In this document: piece by piece, positions 8,297 through 16,951 of the stretch
How positions within the stretch are numbered: the stretch's first letter is position 1
Layout: the number at the start of each line of letters is the position of its first letter
Assembly (NCBI RefSeq): GCF_002021565.1
Contig: NZ_MSZX01000003.1
Location: 248,027 to 312,026 of the forward strand
Length of the DNA: 64,000 nt
Direction: 5' to 3'
Source: Paenibacillus selenitireducens
GTDB lineage: Bacteria > Bacillota > Bacilli > Paenibacillales > Paenibacillaceae
Position numbers and translations under genes: made by a program
Notes under the pieces: model-generated
The model's input: only the letters and a program-made list of their open reading frames with translations
Database searches by the model: none
What the model was told of the DNA's origin: nothing

Positions 8297-8325
8297 TTGT
8301 TCCCCCGTCTTTTTACTCGTATAAT
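8297..8325 (+). promoter_or_regulatory. Sigma-A promoter of the EIIC-like gene
   Basis: TTGTTC at 8297-8302 and a perfect TATAAT at 8320-8325 with a 17-bp spacer. Confidence 0.65.
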
Positions 8326-8379
8326 AAGCTAATGCGGTAACTAATTAAAGTGAGAAAGCTATTAGATGAGGGGTACATC

Positions 8380-9975
8380 ATGAAACGTATAGCCATTCTG
8401 GGCAGCAGCGGCGGAAACTTATTTAATCTCGGGGGGAAAGATCCCGAAAAGTTGATGAGTGAAATTATCTCGCAATGTAAGGGTGCGAATGTAGAGATTG
8501 CTGCGGTGCAATTTATTGCAGCCGTAGAATCGATGGATGTAGCGAAGGATCATACAGCGGCGGTTCTCTATCGATGGGATGCAGGCGAGATGCGTCTCAC
8601 CAAGATGTATGAGGGGCCATTGAAAGAGACGAACCAAGCAGCGATGGTGTTAGACACGGAAATTGCAGGTCAGATCCAAGCCGGTCAGATCGATGGTATC
8701 ATCGTGATGAGCGCCGATCCTAACCAGGCCAACCAACAAGCTATGATAGCGGCGGTTGAGAAGCGGATTCCTGTCGTAGGGACCGGGGGAACATCCATGG
8801 CATTGATCAGTTCCAAGGGAGCGAATGTGATCGCTACCTCCGGGACGACAGGAACGACGAATCGGACAAGAGCCGTATCCTTCATGACTTCTTTGTGCAA
8901 ATATTGGGGGATCAAATATCATCCTGTCCTTGGAGATACGTCCACCCAACATGCATCCGTGTCTTCCAATCCGTGGCGGAAGATCAATCTGAAAGGGATT
9001 ATGCAGGCTTCGCTGCCAGGTTTTATAGCCATGGCGATTGTGCTCGCCATAAGCCAAATCCCCGCGTTAAAAGGGCTAAGCGAAGTATTCGATCTCATGC
9101 TCAAGGCATTGCCGGTTGTTCTTGCGGTCATTGCCGCGAAGCAAATCTCCGACTTGGATGAAGTATCGATCGTTGCAGGTGTCATTGCAGGAACCTTATC
9201 GATCAATGGCGGCATTATTGGCGGTATTATTGGCGGGATTGGTGCTGGTCTTCTGGTTCAGTACTTGTTCGTAAAATGTGTACAGTGGCGTTTCCCTATG
9301 ACGACGGTCAATATCGTGGCTGGTGGATTCGCAGGTCTGATCTCGGGACTCATCATGTATTATTTGATCGCTCCATTTGCCTTGCAAGCCGGAGAGTTGA
9401 TGAAGTATTTGATTAACGAGGCGATCTCTTTCAATCCGATCGTAGCCGGCGTTGTGGCAGGGCTGTTGATTTGGCCAGCGATCTTGGGAGGCGTCTATCA
9501 TGCCGCAATTCTGCCGATCGTATTGCTTGAAATGGAGAAGACGGGCAATAGTTTCTTGGGTGCGGTAGACATGGTAGGTTTGGTTATGGTATCTGCCGGT
9601 ATTACCTTAGCGAATATCATTGCGCCAAGAGATAAAGGGGAAGCGGCGGTCGCGACTCCGGGATTTCTGATCAATATGGGCTTCGGTACGTTCGTAGAGG
9701 CGGCGTATCCATTTATGTTCTCGAACAAAATGGTATTTGCGGGAGCGATCTTGGCCGGGGGTGTAGGAGGCGGACTCGTGGGCGTGTTCAACGTTCGAGG
9801 TACCGCGTACGTTCCTTCGTTCATGGGGCCTTTGCTATCCAATAACGTGATGGGGTTCACGATCGCCATGGCGGTCGCGTTATTACTCTCATTGGTCATT
9901 ACTTTGGTGGCGAACAAGGCTGTCCGAAACAAGAAGAACCTGGAACCCACCACCCAGGTTGAACAATCTGCATAA
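8380..9975 (+). CDS. PTS EIIC-like membrane permease with an N-terminal non-EIIB domain
   Basis: 531 residues from ATG 8380, where GAGGGG lies 6 nt upstream; an upstream in-frame GTG at 8350 has no site. Residues 1-190 are a soluble alpha/beta domain (KRIAILGSSGGNLFNLGG, IIVMSADPNQANQQAM, VVGTGGTSMALISSKGANVIATSGTTGTTNRTRA) without the phospho-Cys motif of EIIB. Residues 205-520 are a polytopic membrane region with a glucose-family EIIC pattern (GGVYHAAILPIVLLEMEKTG, then GFGTFVEAAYPF in place of the GITEP loop). It stands alone with its own promoter and terminator, with no EIIA or EIIB nearby. Substrate unknown; it lies between the glycerate genes and gpmA. Confidence 0.65.
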   Translation: MKRIAILGSSGGNLFNLGGKDPEKLMSEIISQCKGANVEIAAVQFIAAVESMDVAKDHTAAVLYRWDAGEMRLTKMYEGPLKETNQAAMVLDTEIAGQIQAGQIDGIIVMSADPNQANQQAMIAAVEKRIPVVGTGGTSMALISSKGANVIATSGTTGTTNRTRAVSFMTSLCKYWGIKYHPVLGDTSTQHASVSSNPWRKINLKGIMQASLPGFIAMAIVLAISQIPALKGLSEVFDLMLKALPVVLAVIAAKQISDLDEVSIVAGVIAGTLSINGGIIGGIIGGIGAGLLVQYLFVKCVQWRFPMTTVNIVAGGFAGLISGLIMYYLIAPFALQAGELMKYLINEAISFNPIVAGVVAGLLIWPAILGGVYHAAILPIVLLEMEKTGNSFLGAVDMVGLVMVSAGITLANIIAPRDKGEAAVATPGFLINMGFGTFVEAAYPFMFSNKMVFAGAILAGGVGGGLVGVFNVRGTAYVPSFMGPLLSNNVMGFTIAMAVALLLSLVITLVANKAVRNKKNLEPTTQVEQSA

Positions 9976-10010
9976 CATCTACTAGGCCAACCTTATCTGG
10001 ATAAAATATA

Positions 10011-10050
10011 AAGCCCGCTTAGCTAATGGTATAGCTAATACGGGCTTTTT
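10011..10050 (+). terminator. Terminator after the EIIC-like gene
   Basis: AAGCCCG (10011-10017) pairs with CGGGCTT (10041-10047), with an inner TAGCTA repeat and a T-run. Confidence 0.8.
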
Positions 10051-10207
10051 GTTGTGTCGAGGATCTAACTGTTTTTTAAGCACCTTCGTTAATCGATGCA
10101 GCCCAGCTTTCGTGGCGCGGTTTTCTCCAGGAGAATAACTTCGGAGCCTCTGGGAGATGAATAAAGGGGAATTGTTAACGCATACCGGATATAGAAAGAA
10201 GCGAGCG

Positions 10208-10939
10208 ATGATGAAAATCGTACTTATTCGCCACGGGCAGAGCGTGTGGAATCTAGAGAATCGATTCACGGGATGGACAGACGTAGATTTATCGGACAAT
10301 GGATTGGAAGAAGCAAGGCAAGCAGGAATGATCCTGAAGCAGAACGGATTTTCATTTGATGCTGCGTATACATCTGTGCTCAAACGGGCAATTCGTACGT
10401 TATGGATTGTTCTGCATGAAATGGACTTGATGTGGATACCCGTCTATAAATCCTGGTGCCTGAATGAGAGACATTATGGTGCGCTCCAAGGTTTGAACAA
10501 AGACGACACAGCCAAGAAATACGGTGAGGATCAAGTGCATCAATGGAGAAGGTCCGCCGATATCAGGCCCCCTGCGTTGGAGAAGAGTGATCCAAGGTAC
10601 GAGGCCTCCCATCCTAAATATAAGGCGTTAAAAGAAGGGCAGTTTCCTCTCACAGAGAGTCTGGAAGATACCGAGCGAAGAGTGTTGAAGTATTGGAATG
10701 AAGCGATCGCACCTGCGATTCGAAAAGACCAAAAATTGATGATATCCGCCCATGGGAATACGATCCGTGCCTTAGTTCAATATCTGGACAATATCCCTTC
10801 CAACGGCATCGTGAATCTAAATATTCCGACGGGAGTTCCGCTGGTATACGAATTAGATGAAAATCTGAAGCCGGTCCGACACTACTATCTAGGCATGGAG
10901 GGCGAATTGGAGCCCGGTGTTATTCCTCATCACTTCTAG
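10208..10939 (+). CDS. gpmA: 2,3-bisphosphoglycerate-dependent phosphoglycerate mutase
   Basis: About 243 residues, the dPGM size, with catalytic [20 protein letters not shown] at the N-terminus, [11 protein letters not shown], the [13 protein letters not shown] loop and the second histidine in [11 protein letters not shown]. It interconverts 3- and 2-phosphoglycerate through a phosphohistidine. Most Bacillales rely on the cofactor-independent enzyme, so this is likely an extra isozyme near the glycerate genes, where it could move 2-phosphoglycerate either way. The start is uncertain: ATG 10208 or 10211 aligns with the family, but no strong ribosome-binding site is visible; upstream ATG 10157 has none usable either. 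Confidence 0.93.
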   Translation: MMKIVLIRHGQSVWNLENRFTGWTDVDLSDNGLEEARQAGMILKQNGFSFDAAYTSVLKRAIRTLWIVLHEMDLMWIPVYKSWCLNERHYGALQGLNKDDTAKKYGEDQVHQWRRSADIRPPALEKSDPRYEASHPKYKALKEGQFPLTESLEDTERRVLKYWNEAIAPAIRKDQKLMISAHGNTIRALVQYLDNIPSNGIVNLNIPTGVPLVYELDENLKPVRHYYLGMEGELEPGVIPHHF

Positions 10940-10944
10940 ATAAA

Positions 10945-10975
10945 GGAATATTTCTCCTATTATGGGGACAATCTA
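10945..10975 (+). promoter_or_regulatory. Possible forespore sigma-G promoter for the ger operon
   Basis: GGAATA (10945-10950), an 18-bp spacer and CAATCTA (10969-10975) resemble the sigma-G consensus TGAATA-N17/18-CATACTA with one mismatch in the first box and two in the second. It lies 45 bp before the gerA start. Germinant-receptor operons are sigma-G-controlled in Bacillus. Confidence 0.45.
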
Positions 10976-11019
10976 CGATGTAGCTATCATATCATTGTAA
11001 GTTGTGAGGGGGCAGGGTC

Positions 11020-12552
11020 GTGGGTTTTTTCAAAGAAATGTTGAATAATAATCGAAGAAAGAGCAGACCTATGCCCGGAAAGTCTACATTGACGCCCCGA
11101 CCGGTATTTCCTACAGTGCAGGAGAATATTCAATATTTGAAAGAAGCGCTGTTTCATACAGATGATTTAGTACGCCAAAAGGTATCGATCCCAGGGTATA
11201 CGAGCGAGTTCCTCTTTATGTACACCATGTGCGACCAGAGTAAAATTCGTGAGGAAATATTCAAGCCGATTTTGGAAAATAAAGACGGAGATTTAGAAGG
11301 AATTCTAATCTCGATGCGAGCGAACAAGCATGATGATCTTGAGAAAGTGATTGATTTGGTAGTTAAAGGAAATGCCGTGCTATTTATCGAGGGTATGGAA
11401 GATTGCTTTGTTATTGAGGTAGGATCGAGTCATGTCCGAAATGTCACCGAACCGAACAATGAGAAGGTTGTGGAGGGCTCACACGAAGGTTTTGTGGAAA
11501 GTGTCAGTATAAATCTACAGCTCGTTCGTAAACATATCGAGAATCGAAATTTAGTAGTGAAGCGGTATAAGCTTGGGAATGAAACAAAAATTGAAGCGGT
11601 AATTGTCTATTTGCAGAATCTGGCCAATCCCGAGCTTATCGAAGAAGTCGATCGCAGGATACAGAATATTGATGCGGATAATATCTCATCTTCCGAATTT
11701 ATCGAAGAATATATTGAAGACAAAACGTTCTCGCCCTTTCCTCAGCTGCTGCATACAGAGAGACCGGATCGAGTCATAGGGAATTTACTGGAAGGCAGAG
11801 TGGCATTGTTAGCCGAAGGTAGTCCTACGGCCTTAATTATGCCTGTGACCTTCTTTGCCTTTTATCAATCGCCCGATGATTATAGTTTTCGGTCTCTGCA
11901 AGGGTCATTTATTCGATTCATCCGGGTATGCAGCTTTGTCTTCGCGATCGCTCTACCGGCTTATTATATTGCGGTGGTTTCTTTCCATTATGAAGTGATT
12001 CCGGAGGATTTACTGCTGCCCATTAAAAGCAGCATTGAGAACATTCCGTTCCAGCCGATTCTTGAGGCGCTGTTTATGGAGCTGACGATTGAATTGCTTC
12101 GTGAAGCTGGCATCCGCCTCCCTGGGCCTGTGGGACAAACAATTGGGATCGTCGGCGGTCTCGTCATCGGGGATGCGGTTGTCAAGGCGGGTCTAGTTTC
12201 GAACACTATGATCATTGTTGTCGCCTTAACGGCGATTGCTTCTTTCGTTGTACCTTCCCATGAGATGAGTGCATCGGTCCGAATGCTGCGCTTTCCTATT
12301 ATGGTTGCCGCATCGCTATTCGGATTTATTGGAATTGTCTACAGCTTAATGATCATTCTGATTCATTTATGTTCATTAGAATCGTTCGGTACGCCTTATT
12401 TGGCTCCTATCGCTCCGTTCCGATGGAAGGATTTGAAGGATACGATCATTCGAATGCCACAGTGGGCATTAAGACAACGTTCGCAAGATCCAGCTCCTCA
12501 AAAACTAAATCAGCAGTCACAACCCGTGGAGGAAGAGAGAAGCGATGATTAA
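11020..12552 (+). CDS. GerA family spore germination protein (receptor A subunit)
   Basis: 510 residues: a soluble N-terminal half (about 1-285) including the ENIQYLKEALFHTDDLVRQ segment, then 5-6 membrane segments from about residue 300 with the conserved LLTERPDRV-like LLHTERPDRVIGNLLEGRVALL signature. The A subunit sits in the spore inner membrane and, with B and C subunits, senses germinants. It starts at GTG 11020 after a GTGAGGGGG site. It overlaps the next gene by 8 bp, and a sigma-G-like promoter precedes it. Ligand specificity cannot be predicted. Confidence 0.93.
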   Translation: MGFFKEMLNNNRRKSRPMPGKSTLTPRPVFPTVQENIQYLKEALFHTDDLVRQKVSIPGYTSEFLFMYTMCDQSKIREEIFKPILENKDGDLEGILISMRANKHDDLEKVIDLVVKGNAVLFIEGMEDCFVIEVGSSHVRNVTEPNNEKVVEGSHEGFVESVSINLQLVRKHIENRNLVVKRYKLGNETKIEAVIVYLQNLANPELIEEVDRRIQNIDADNISSSEFIEEYIEDKTFSPFPQLLHTERPDRVIGNLLEGRVALLAEGSPTALIMPVTFFAFYQSPDDYSFRSLQGSFIRFIRVCSFVFAIALPAYYIAVVSFHYEVIPEDLLLPIKSSIENIPFQPILEALFMELTIELLREAGIRLPGPVGQTIGIVGGLVIGDAVVKAGLVSNTMIIVVALTAIASFVVPSHEMSASVRMLRFPIMVAASLFGFIGIVYSLMIILIHLCSLESFGTPYLAPIAPFRWKDLKDTIIRMPQWALRQRSQDPAPQKLNQQSQPVEEERSDD

Positions 12553-13648
12553 TGTGAGGGATCAAATTACACCGGGACAGCTCGCATTTTTGGTCGTCCA
12601 GACTCAAATTGGAGTGGGGCTGTTAATGCTGCCTTCCCAAGTGCATACCGCAGCCCAAGGGGACGCGTGGATCTCCGTCCTTATCGCCGGATTATTGGTT
12701 CAATTTTTCATTGTTGTCCTATGGTGTTTAGGCAGGAGATTTCCTTCGCTTACATTGTATGATTATTTGCCGGCACTATTAGGAAGATATATAGGAAAAC
12801 TTGTCCACCTCGTATATGCGGCTTACTTCATACTCGTGTCAAGCTACATCATTATTAACTTTGCTAAAACAATCCGAGACTGGGTGTTGATTGAGACGCC
12901 CCAATGGATCGTTATAGGGATGATGACGAGCGTATGTATCTATTTGGTCCGTGAGAGTTTGCGAACGATTGCCCGTTTTTTTGTTCTTGTATTTTTCTGT
13001 AACATCGCGTTGATCATTATCGTTTCTTGTGCGTATCTTCACGTTAATTTTCTATATATATTGCCAGTGGGACAGGCAGGAATATGGAAAATTACGAAGG
13101 GCGTGCACGAAACCATGGCCGCTTTAGCGGGGTATGAAATTCTATTAATTTGTTATCCCTTCGTGAAGGGAGGCAGCGTTGCGAAAATCAAGGCAGTCGT
13201 CTTTGCGAATATTTTCTCCACATTGTTATATGCCTTTGCGGTCTTTACTAGTCTTATCGTATTCAGTCCTCAGGAGTTGAAACTGCTGCCCCAACCTCTA
13301 CTGTACATGGTCAAGGCGTTAGGCTTTAAATTGTTCGAGCGGTTAGACCTCTATTTTCTCTCCCTGTGGATGGTTGTAGCAACCACTTCGGCGATAGGTT
13401 ATTTTTTCATGGCTTCCAAGGGAGTCGCCAATCTCTTTCGGCAACAGAGTAATCATCGCAAGGCAGTGCCTTATACGGCGGCGCTCGTATTTATCATTGC
13501 GCTGATCATTCAAGATCCGCTCCTCATTGATACGATAGGGAAAATTTTATCTATCACAGGTTATGTGTTTATAATTGGGATTCCCTTCGTTCTATTAATG
13601 ATTTCCGTTCTGTTCAACATACATGAAGCAAGGGGGAGACCGAGGTGA
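12545..13648 (+). CDS. GerB family spore germination protein (receptor B subunit)
   Basis: 367 residues with about ten membrane segments and an APC-superfamily-like N-terminus (QITPGQLAFLVVQTQIGVGLLMLPSQV). The B subunit resembles amino-acid transporters and contributes to germinant binding in the inner spore membrane. Its ATG overlaps the end of gerA and its stop overlaps the start of gerC, giving tight translational coupling in the usual A-B-C order. Confidence 0.93.
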   Translation: MINVRDQITPGQLAFLVVQTQIGVGLLMLPSQVHTAAQGDAWISVLIAGLLVQFFIVVLWCLGRRFPSLTLYDYLPALLGRYIGKLVHLVYAAYFILVSSYIIINFAKTIRDWVLIETPQWIVIGMMTSVCIYLVRESLRTIARFFVLVFFCNIALIIIVSCAYLHVNFLYILPVGQAGIWKITKGVHETMAALAGYEILLICYPFVKGGSVAKIKAVVFANIFSTLLYAFAVFTSLIVFSPQELKLLPQPLLYMVKALGFKLFERLDLYFLSLWMVVATTSAIGYFFMASKGVANLFRQQSNHRKAVPYTAALVFIIALIIQDPLLIDTIGKILSITGYVFIIGIPFVLLMISVLFNIHEARGRPR

Positions 13649-14763
13649 GAACGGGGTTAATCTTATTCGCAACCTGCTTCCTAGCAGCAACGCTTCTATC
13701 GGGTTGTTGGGACCAACAACTGTTGAAGGACATCAGAATTGTAGATGCCAGCGGCTTAGACCTGGATCCGGAAGGGAAGCTTCAAGCTACCTCCTCGGTA
13801 CTCGAAGTGAGCGGTTCGCAATCCGGAAATAAGAGTTTGGACGAAATCCAAACGGGGAAGGGAAATACAACCAGACAATTGCGGGATATTCTTGACCGTA
13901 AGATATCCGGTATATACTCGGCTTCCAAGCTTCGTGTCACTCTAATGGGAGAGGCTCTAGCGAGACAAGGTATTTATCCGTATCTCGATGTATACTACCG
14001 TGATCCCAGCAGCGCTTTGAATGCGAGGATTGCTGTCGTTGAGGGTACAGCACATGATATCCTCACTTTCAAAAAACCAGGAACAAAACTCGTCGGCGAG
14101 TATTTTAACAAGCTAATCAGTAGCGCGGAGCGTAGAACGATTATTCCAGCGGTTAACCTTCAACTTATCTGTCCACCCATGTTGGATCCAGGTGATGCTT
14201 TTGCTCTCCCCTATATTTCTAAAGATACGACAAGTCCTTCGATTTACGGGATAGCATTATTTAGTGGGGATAAAATGACAGGTACCTTAAAATCGGAAGA
14301 TTCCATGTTATACCTATTGATGGCGGATAAATTAGCCAAGACTGCCAGTGTGACGCTTAAAATAAATGAGGAGGGAAGTCAGAACCCGGAGAAATATATC
14401 GCGATAGACATTCAAAAATTAAAGCGGAAGTTGAAAGTAAACGTTCAAAACAACCGAAATATTAAAGTGACGCTCGATCTGAAATTAAAAATAGCTGTCG
14501 TTGAATACGCAAAGGATCACTTAAATGATAAGCGAAATCTCACCCAGTTGGATAAGAAGCTATCGGAAGAACTGACGAGAAGAGCGCAAGTGATTACGCA
14601 GAAAATGCTGCAGGCCAAGCATGACGGGTTTGGAATCGGTCGAAGAGTGATGGCTTACTATCCGAATACATGGAAAAAACTGCATTGGTTAGAGGATTAC
14701 CCGAAGGTGGAGTTTGTTCCTAAAGTGACGGTTAAGATTGTTAAACACGGAATAATGAACTAA
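13645..14763 (+). CDS. GerC family germination lipoprotein (receptor C subunit)
   Basis: 372 residues. A lipoprotein signal peptide ends at LLSGC with Cys21 as the lipidation site, followed by the family WDQQLLKDI sequence. The rest is the soluble Ger(x)C domain (FKKPGTKLVGEYFNKLI, MLYLLMADKLAKTASVTLKI, GIGRRVMAYYPNTWKKL). It starts at GTG 13645 inside the end of gerB (GTGA overlap). It is lipidated and held on the outer face of the spore inner membrane, where it is needed for A/B receptor function. Confidence 0.93.
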   Translation: MRTGLILFATCFLAATLLSGCWDQQLLKDIRIVDASGLDLDPEGKLQATSSVLEVSGSQSGNKSLDEIQTGKGNTTRQLRDILDRKISGIYSASKLRVTLMGEALARQGIYPYLDVYYRDPSSALNARIAVVEGTAHDILTFKKPGTKLVGEYFNKLISSAERRTIIPAVNLQLICPPMLDPGDAFALPYISKDTTSPSIYGIALFSGDKMTGTLKSEDSMLYLLMADKLAKTASVTLKINEEGSQNPEKYIAIDIQKLKRKLKVNVQNNRNIKVTLDLKLKIAVVEYAKDHLNDKRNLTQLDKKLSEELTRRAQVITQKMLQAKHDGFGIGRRVMAYYPNTWKKLHWLEDYPKVEFVPKVTVKIVKHGIMN

Positions 14764-14876
14764 ATAAAGCGAGGGAATAACCTAATCTTTTCTCATCGTA
14801 TTCACAGAATGCGATGCTACACTCATGGCATCAGCTTAGAAATCCGCCTAGCCATGAAAGAGAGGAGAAATGAAGC

Positions 14877-15698
14877 ATGAATAGCGAAAAATCAATCCAT
14901 TCTGACAACGATTTGTATGTTCAGCAAAATGGACGGCAGATGTTGAACAAGGTACCAGAGGTCATGATTTTCTTCTGGATCATTAAGATTATGGCAACGA
15001 CGGTGGGTGAGACGGCAGCCGATTTCCTGAACATGAATTTGGGCTTAGGCTTGACCAATACGACCCTTGTCATGAGTATCTTCTTGGTCATTATGCTATT
15101 CGTTCAGTTCAGAGCGAGAAAGTATGTGCCTTGGATCTACTGGCTCACGGTCGTACTTATCAGCGTTGTTGGCACATTGGTCACGGATAACCTCACAGAT
15201 AACTTCGGAGTTCCTTTGGGAATAACGACCGTCATCTTTTCAGTCGCGCTGATGTTGGTATTTTTGGCCTGGTTTGCGAGTGAGCATACACTCTCCATCC
15301 ACTCCATTTACACCACCAAGCGGGAAGTTTTCTATTGGCTGACGATTCTGTTCACCTTTGCCTTGGGGACTGCAGCCGGGGACCTTATAGCAGAGGGCTT
15401 GAATTTGGGTTACTGGTTGTCAGCGCTGATGTTCGCGGGACTAATCGCCTTGGTGACCATTGCACATTACTACTTTAAGTTAGGTGCTGTGCCGGCCTTT
15501 TGGATTGCTTATATTTTGACTCGTCCATTCGGTGCTTCTCTCGGCGACTATTTATCACAACCTCGTGATGAGGGTGGGCTTGCGTTGGGAACGGTAGGAA
15601 CGAGTGCAATCTTCCTCGTTACGATTCTATGCTTGGTGATTTACTTGACCAAGACAAAAAGAGACGAGATATCGCTGTCCCATTTAACGGAGAAGTAG
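14877..15698 (+). CDS. DUF347-repeat (COG4705) integral membrane protein
   Basis: 273 residues, about eight membrane segments. Four copies of a G-x-x-x-x-D motif are visible in two pairs: TTVGETAADFLNMNLGLG, VGTLVTDNLTDNFGVPLG, LGTAAGDLIAEGLNLGYW and FGASLGDYLSQP. This fourfold repeat defines DUF347; members are found widely, often near metal or stress genes, but the transported substrate is not established. An 8-nt spaced AGAGGAG site supports ATG 14877. A hairpin (CATGGC/GCCATG) lies in the 113-bp upstream gap and may be part of its leader. Followed by a terminator. Confidence 0.8.
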   Translation: MNSEKSIHSDNDLYVQQNGRQMLNKVPEVMIFFWIIKIMATTVGETAADFLNMNLGLGLTNTTLVMSIFLVIMLFVQFRARKYVPWIYWLTVVLISVVGTLVTDNLTDNFGVPLGITTVIFSVALMLVFLAWFASEHTLSIHSIYTTKREVFYWLTILFTFALGTAAGDLIAEGLNLGYWLSALMFAGLIALVTIAHYYFKLGAVPAFWIAYILTRPFGASLGDYLSQPRDEGGLALGTVGTSAIFLVTILCLVIYLTKTKRDEISLSHLTEK

Positions 15699-15720
15699 AT
15701 ATTTTATAAAATCATTCGAA

Positions 15721-15753
15721 AAAGCTTAGAGCAGAATGGCTCTAGGCTTTTTC
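15721..15753 (+). terminator. Terminator after the DUF347 gene
   Basis: AAAGCTTAGAGC (15721-15732) pairs with GCTCTAGGCTTT (15739-15750) with a G-U pair, followed by Ts. Confidence 0.8.
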
Positions 15754-15856
15754 GTGCATATGTGCTAGAGAAACGGTTCATGTGATAAATTAGAGGAATA
15801 ATCATCGTTACGAATACCAGAATAGTACCAAACAACGAATAAAGGAGTAAACGAAT

Positions 15857-16840
15857 ATGAAATATCGTCGACTAGGAAGAAGCGGGTTAGAAGTATCAGC
15901 ATTAGGATTAGGTACGAATGCATTCGGGAAACGTGCGGATCAAGAAACATCCACGCGGATCATTCATTTTGCCTTGGACCAAGGCATTAATTTCGTGGAT
16001 ACGGCCAATATTTACGCGGGTACGGAATCGGAAAGGATTATTGGAGAGGCGCTGGCGGGAAAGCGTCATCACGTGGTACTAGCTACAAAAGCCGGATTAG
16101 TAACGGGACAAGGTCCGAATGCCATGGGTTCATCGCGGTATCATCTTCAACAAGAATTGGAGAGCAGTCTTCGACGCTTAAAAACCGATTATATCGACCT
16201 CTACCAGATCCATACCTTCGACCCGTATACACCGATTGAAGAGACATTACGTACTTTAGATGATATGGTCCGTGCCGGAAAGGTTCGCTATATTGGCGCA
16301 TCCAACTATGCCGCATGGGAACTGATGAAGGCGTTGGGAATCAGTGAACAGAAAGGATTTCCCCGTTATATCTCTACGCAAGTTAGTTATTCACTCGGAG
16401 ATCGGACACCAGAGCAGGAACTCGTCCCGATGTGTGTAGATCAGGGCGTAGGAATTATACCGTATTTTCCACTGGCTGGCGGTATTCTAAGCGGGAAATA
16501 TACGTTGACAGAGGGGGCGCCTGCCGATTCCAGGGCCGTGACGGACCCTAATTTCAACAAATTCCTGAATTCTAGCCGGATTACACTAGGACAGCAAGTA
16601 AGTAAGCTCGCTGCTGATCGAGGAAGCAGCCCTAGTGCGCTTTCCTTAGCATGGCTTATGCATAAACCCGCTGTCTCGACCGTCATTGTGGGTGCCACAA
16701 GAGTGGAACAATTGCAAGATAATTTGAAAAGCGTAGCTTTAGACATGGATGCAGAAGTGAGCGAGTCATTGGACGAAATTAGCGATTCGTTCCGCCATGG
16801 AGAGCCTTTTGCGGCTTACCGATTACCTTCGAATGCCTAG
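15857..16840 (+). CDS. Aldo/keto reductase (YajO/Tas-like)
   Basis: 327 residues, the length of the large AKR class. Motifs: KYRRLGRSGLEVSALGLGTNAFG at the N-terminus, FVDTANIYAGTESERIIGEAL with the catalytic Asp and Tyr, VLATKAGL with the catalytic Lys, YIDLYQIHTFDPYTP with His, and VIVGATRVEQLQDNL for cofactor binding. It reduces carbonyl compounds with NADPH in the cytosol; the natural substrate is unknown. AAAGGAG at 15841-15847 supports ATG 15857. No operon partner. Confidence 0.9.
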   Translation: MKYRRLGRSGLEVSALGLGTNAFGKRADQETSTRIIHFALDQGINFVDTANIYAGTESERIIGEALAGKRHHVVLATKAGLVTGQGPNAMGSSRYHLQQELESSLRRLKTDYIDLYQIHTFDPYTPIEETLRTLDDMVRAGKVRYIGASNYAAWELMKALGISEQKGFPRYISTQVSYSLGDRTPEQELVPMCVDQGVGIIPYFPLAGGILSGKYTLTEGAPADSRAVTDPNFNKFLNSSRITLGQQVSKLAADRGSSPSALSLAWLMHKPAVSTVIVGATRVEQLQDNLKSVALDMDAEVSESLDEISDSFRHGEPFAAYRLPSNA

Positions 16841-16893
16841 TTAGCCCTCGCCGGTTCGCATTCATGTATTTTTATAAATAGGTTCGCTTATGC

Positions 16894-16920
16894 TGTCACA
16901 AGATGGCATCCTTCCTCGTT
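16894..16920 (+). promoter_or_regulatory. ECF41-type promoter of the oxidoreductase-sigma operon
   Basis: TGTCACA at 16894-16900, a 16-bp spacer and CGTT at 16917-16920 match the published ECF41 pattern (TGTCACA then CGTC) except for one base. It lies 31 bp before the oxidoreductase start. The downstream operon encodes an ECF41 sigma factor, so the site implies autoactivation. Confidence 0.7.
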
Positions 16921-16951
16921 TCATGTGCAAACGAAGAATGGAGTGATTGTC

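Noticed and set aside
14764-14876. Manganese or other metal riboswitch before the DUF347 gene
   Set aside because: Only a simple CATGGC/GCCATG hairpin was seen; no yybP-ykoY consensus elements.
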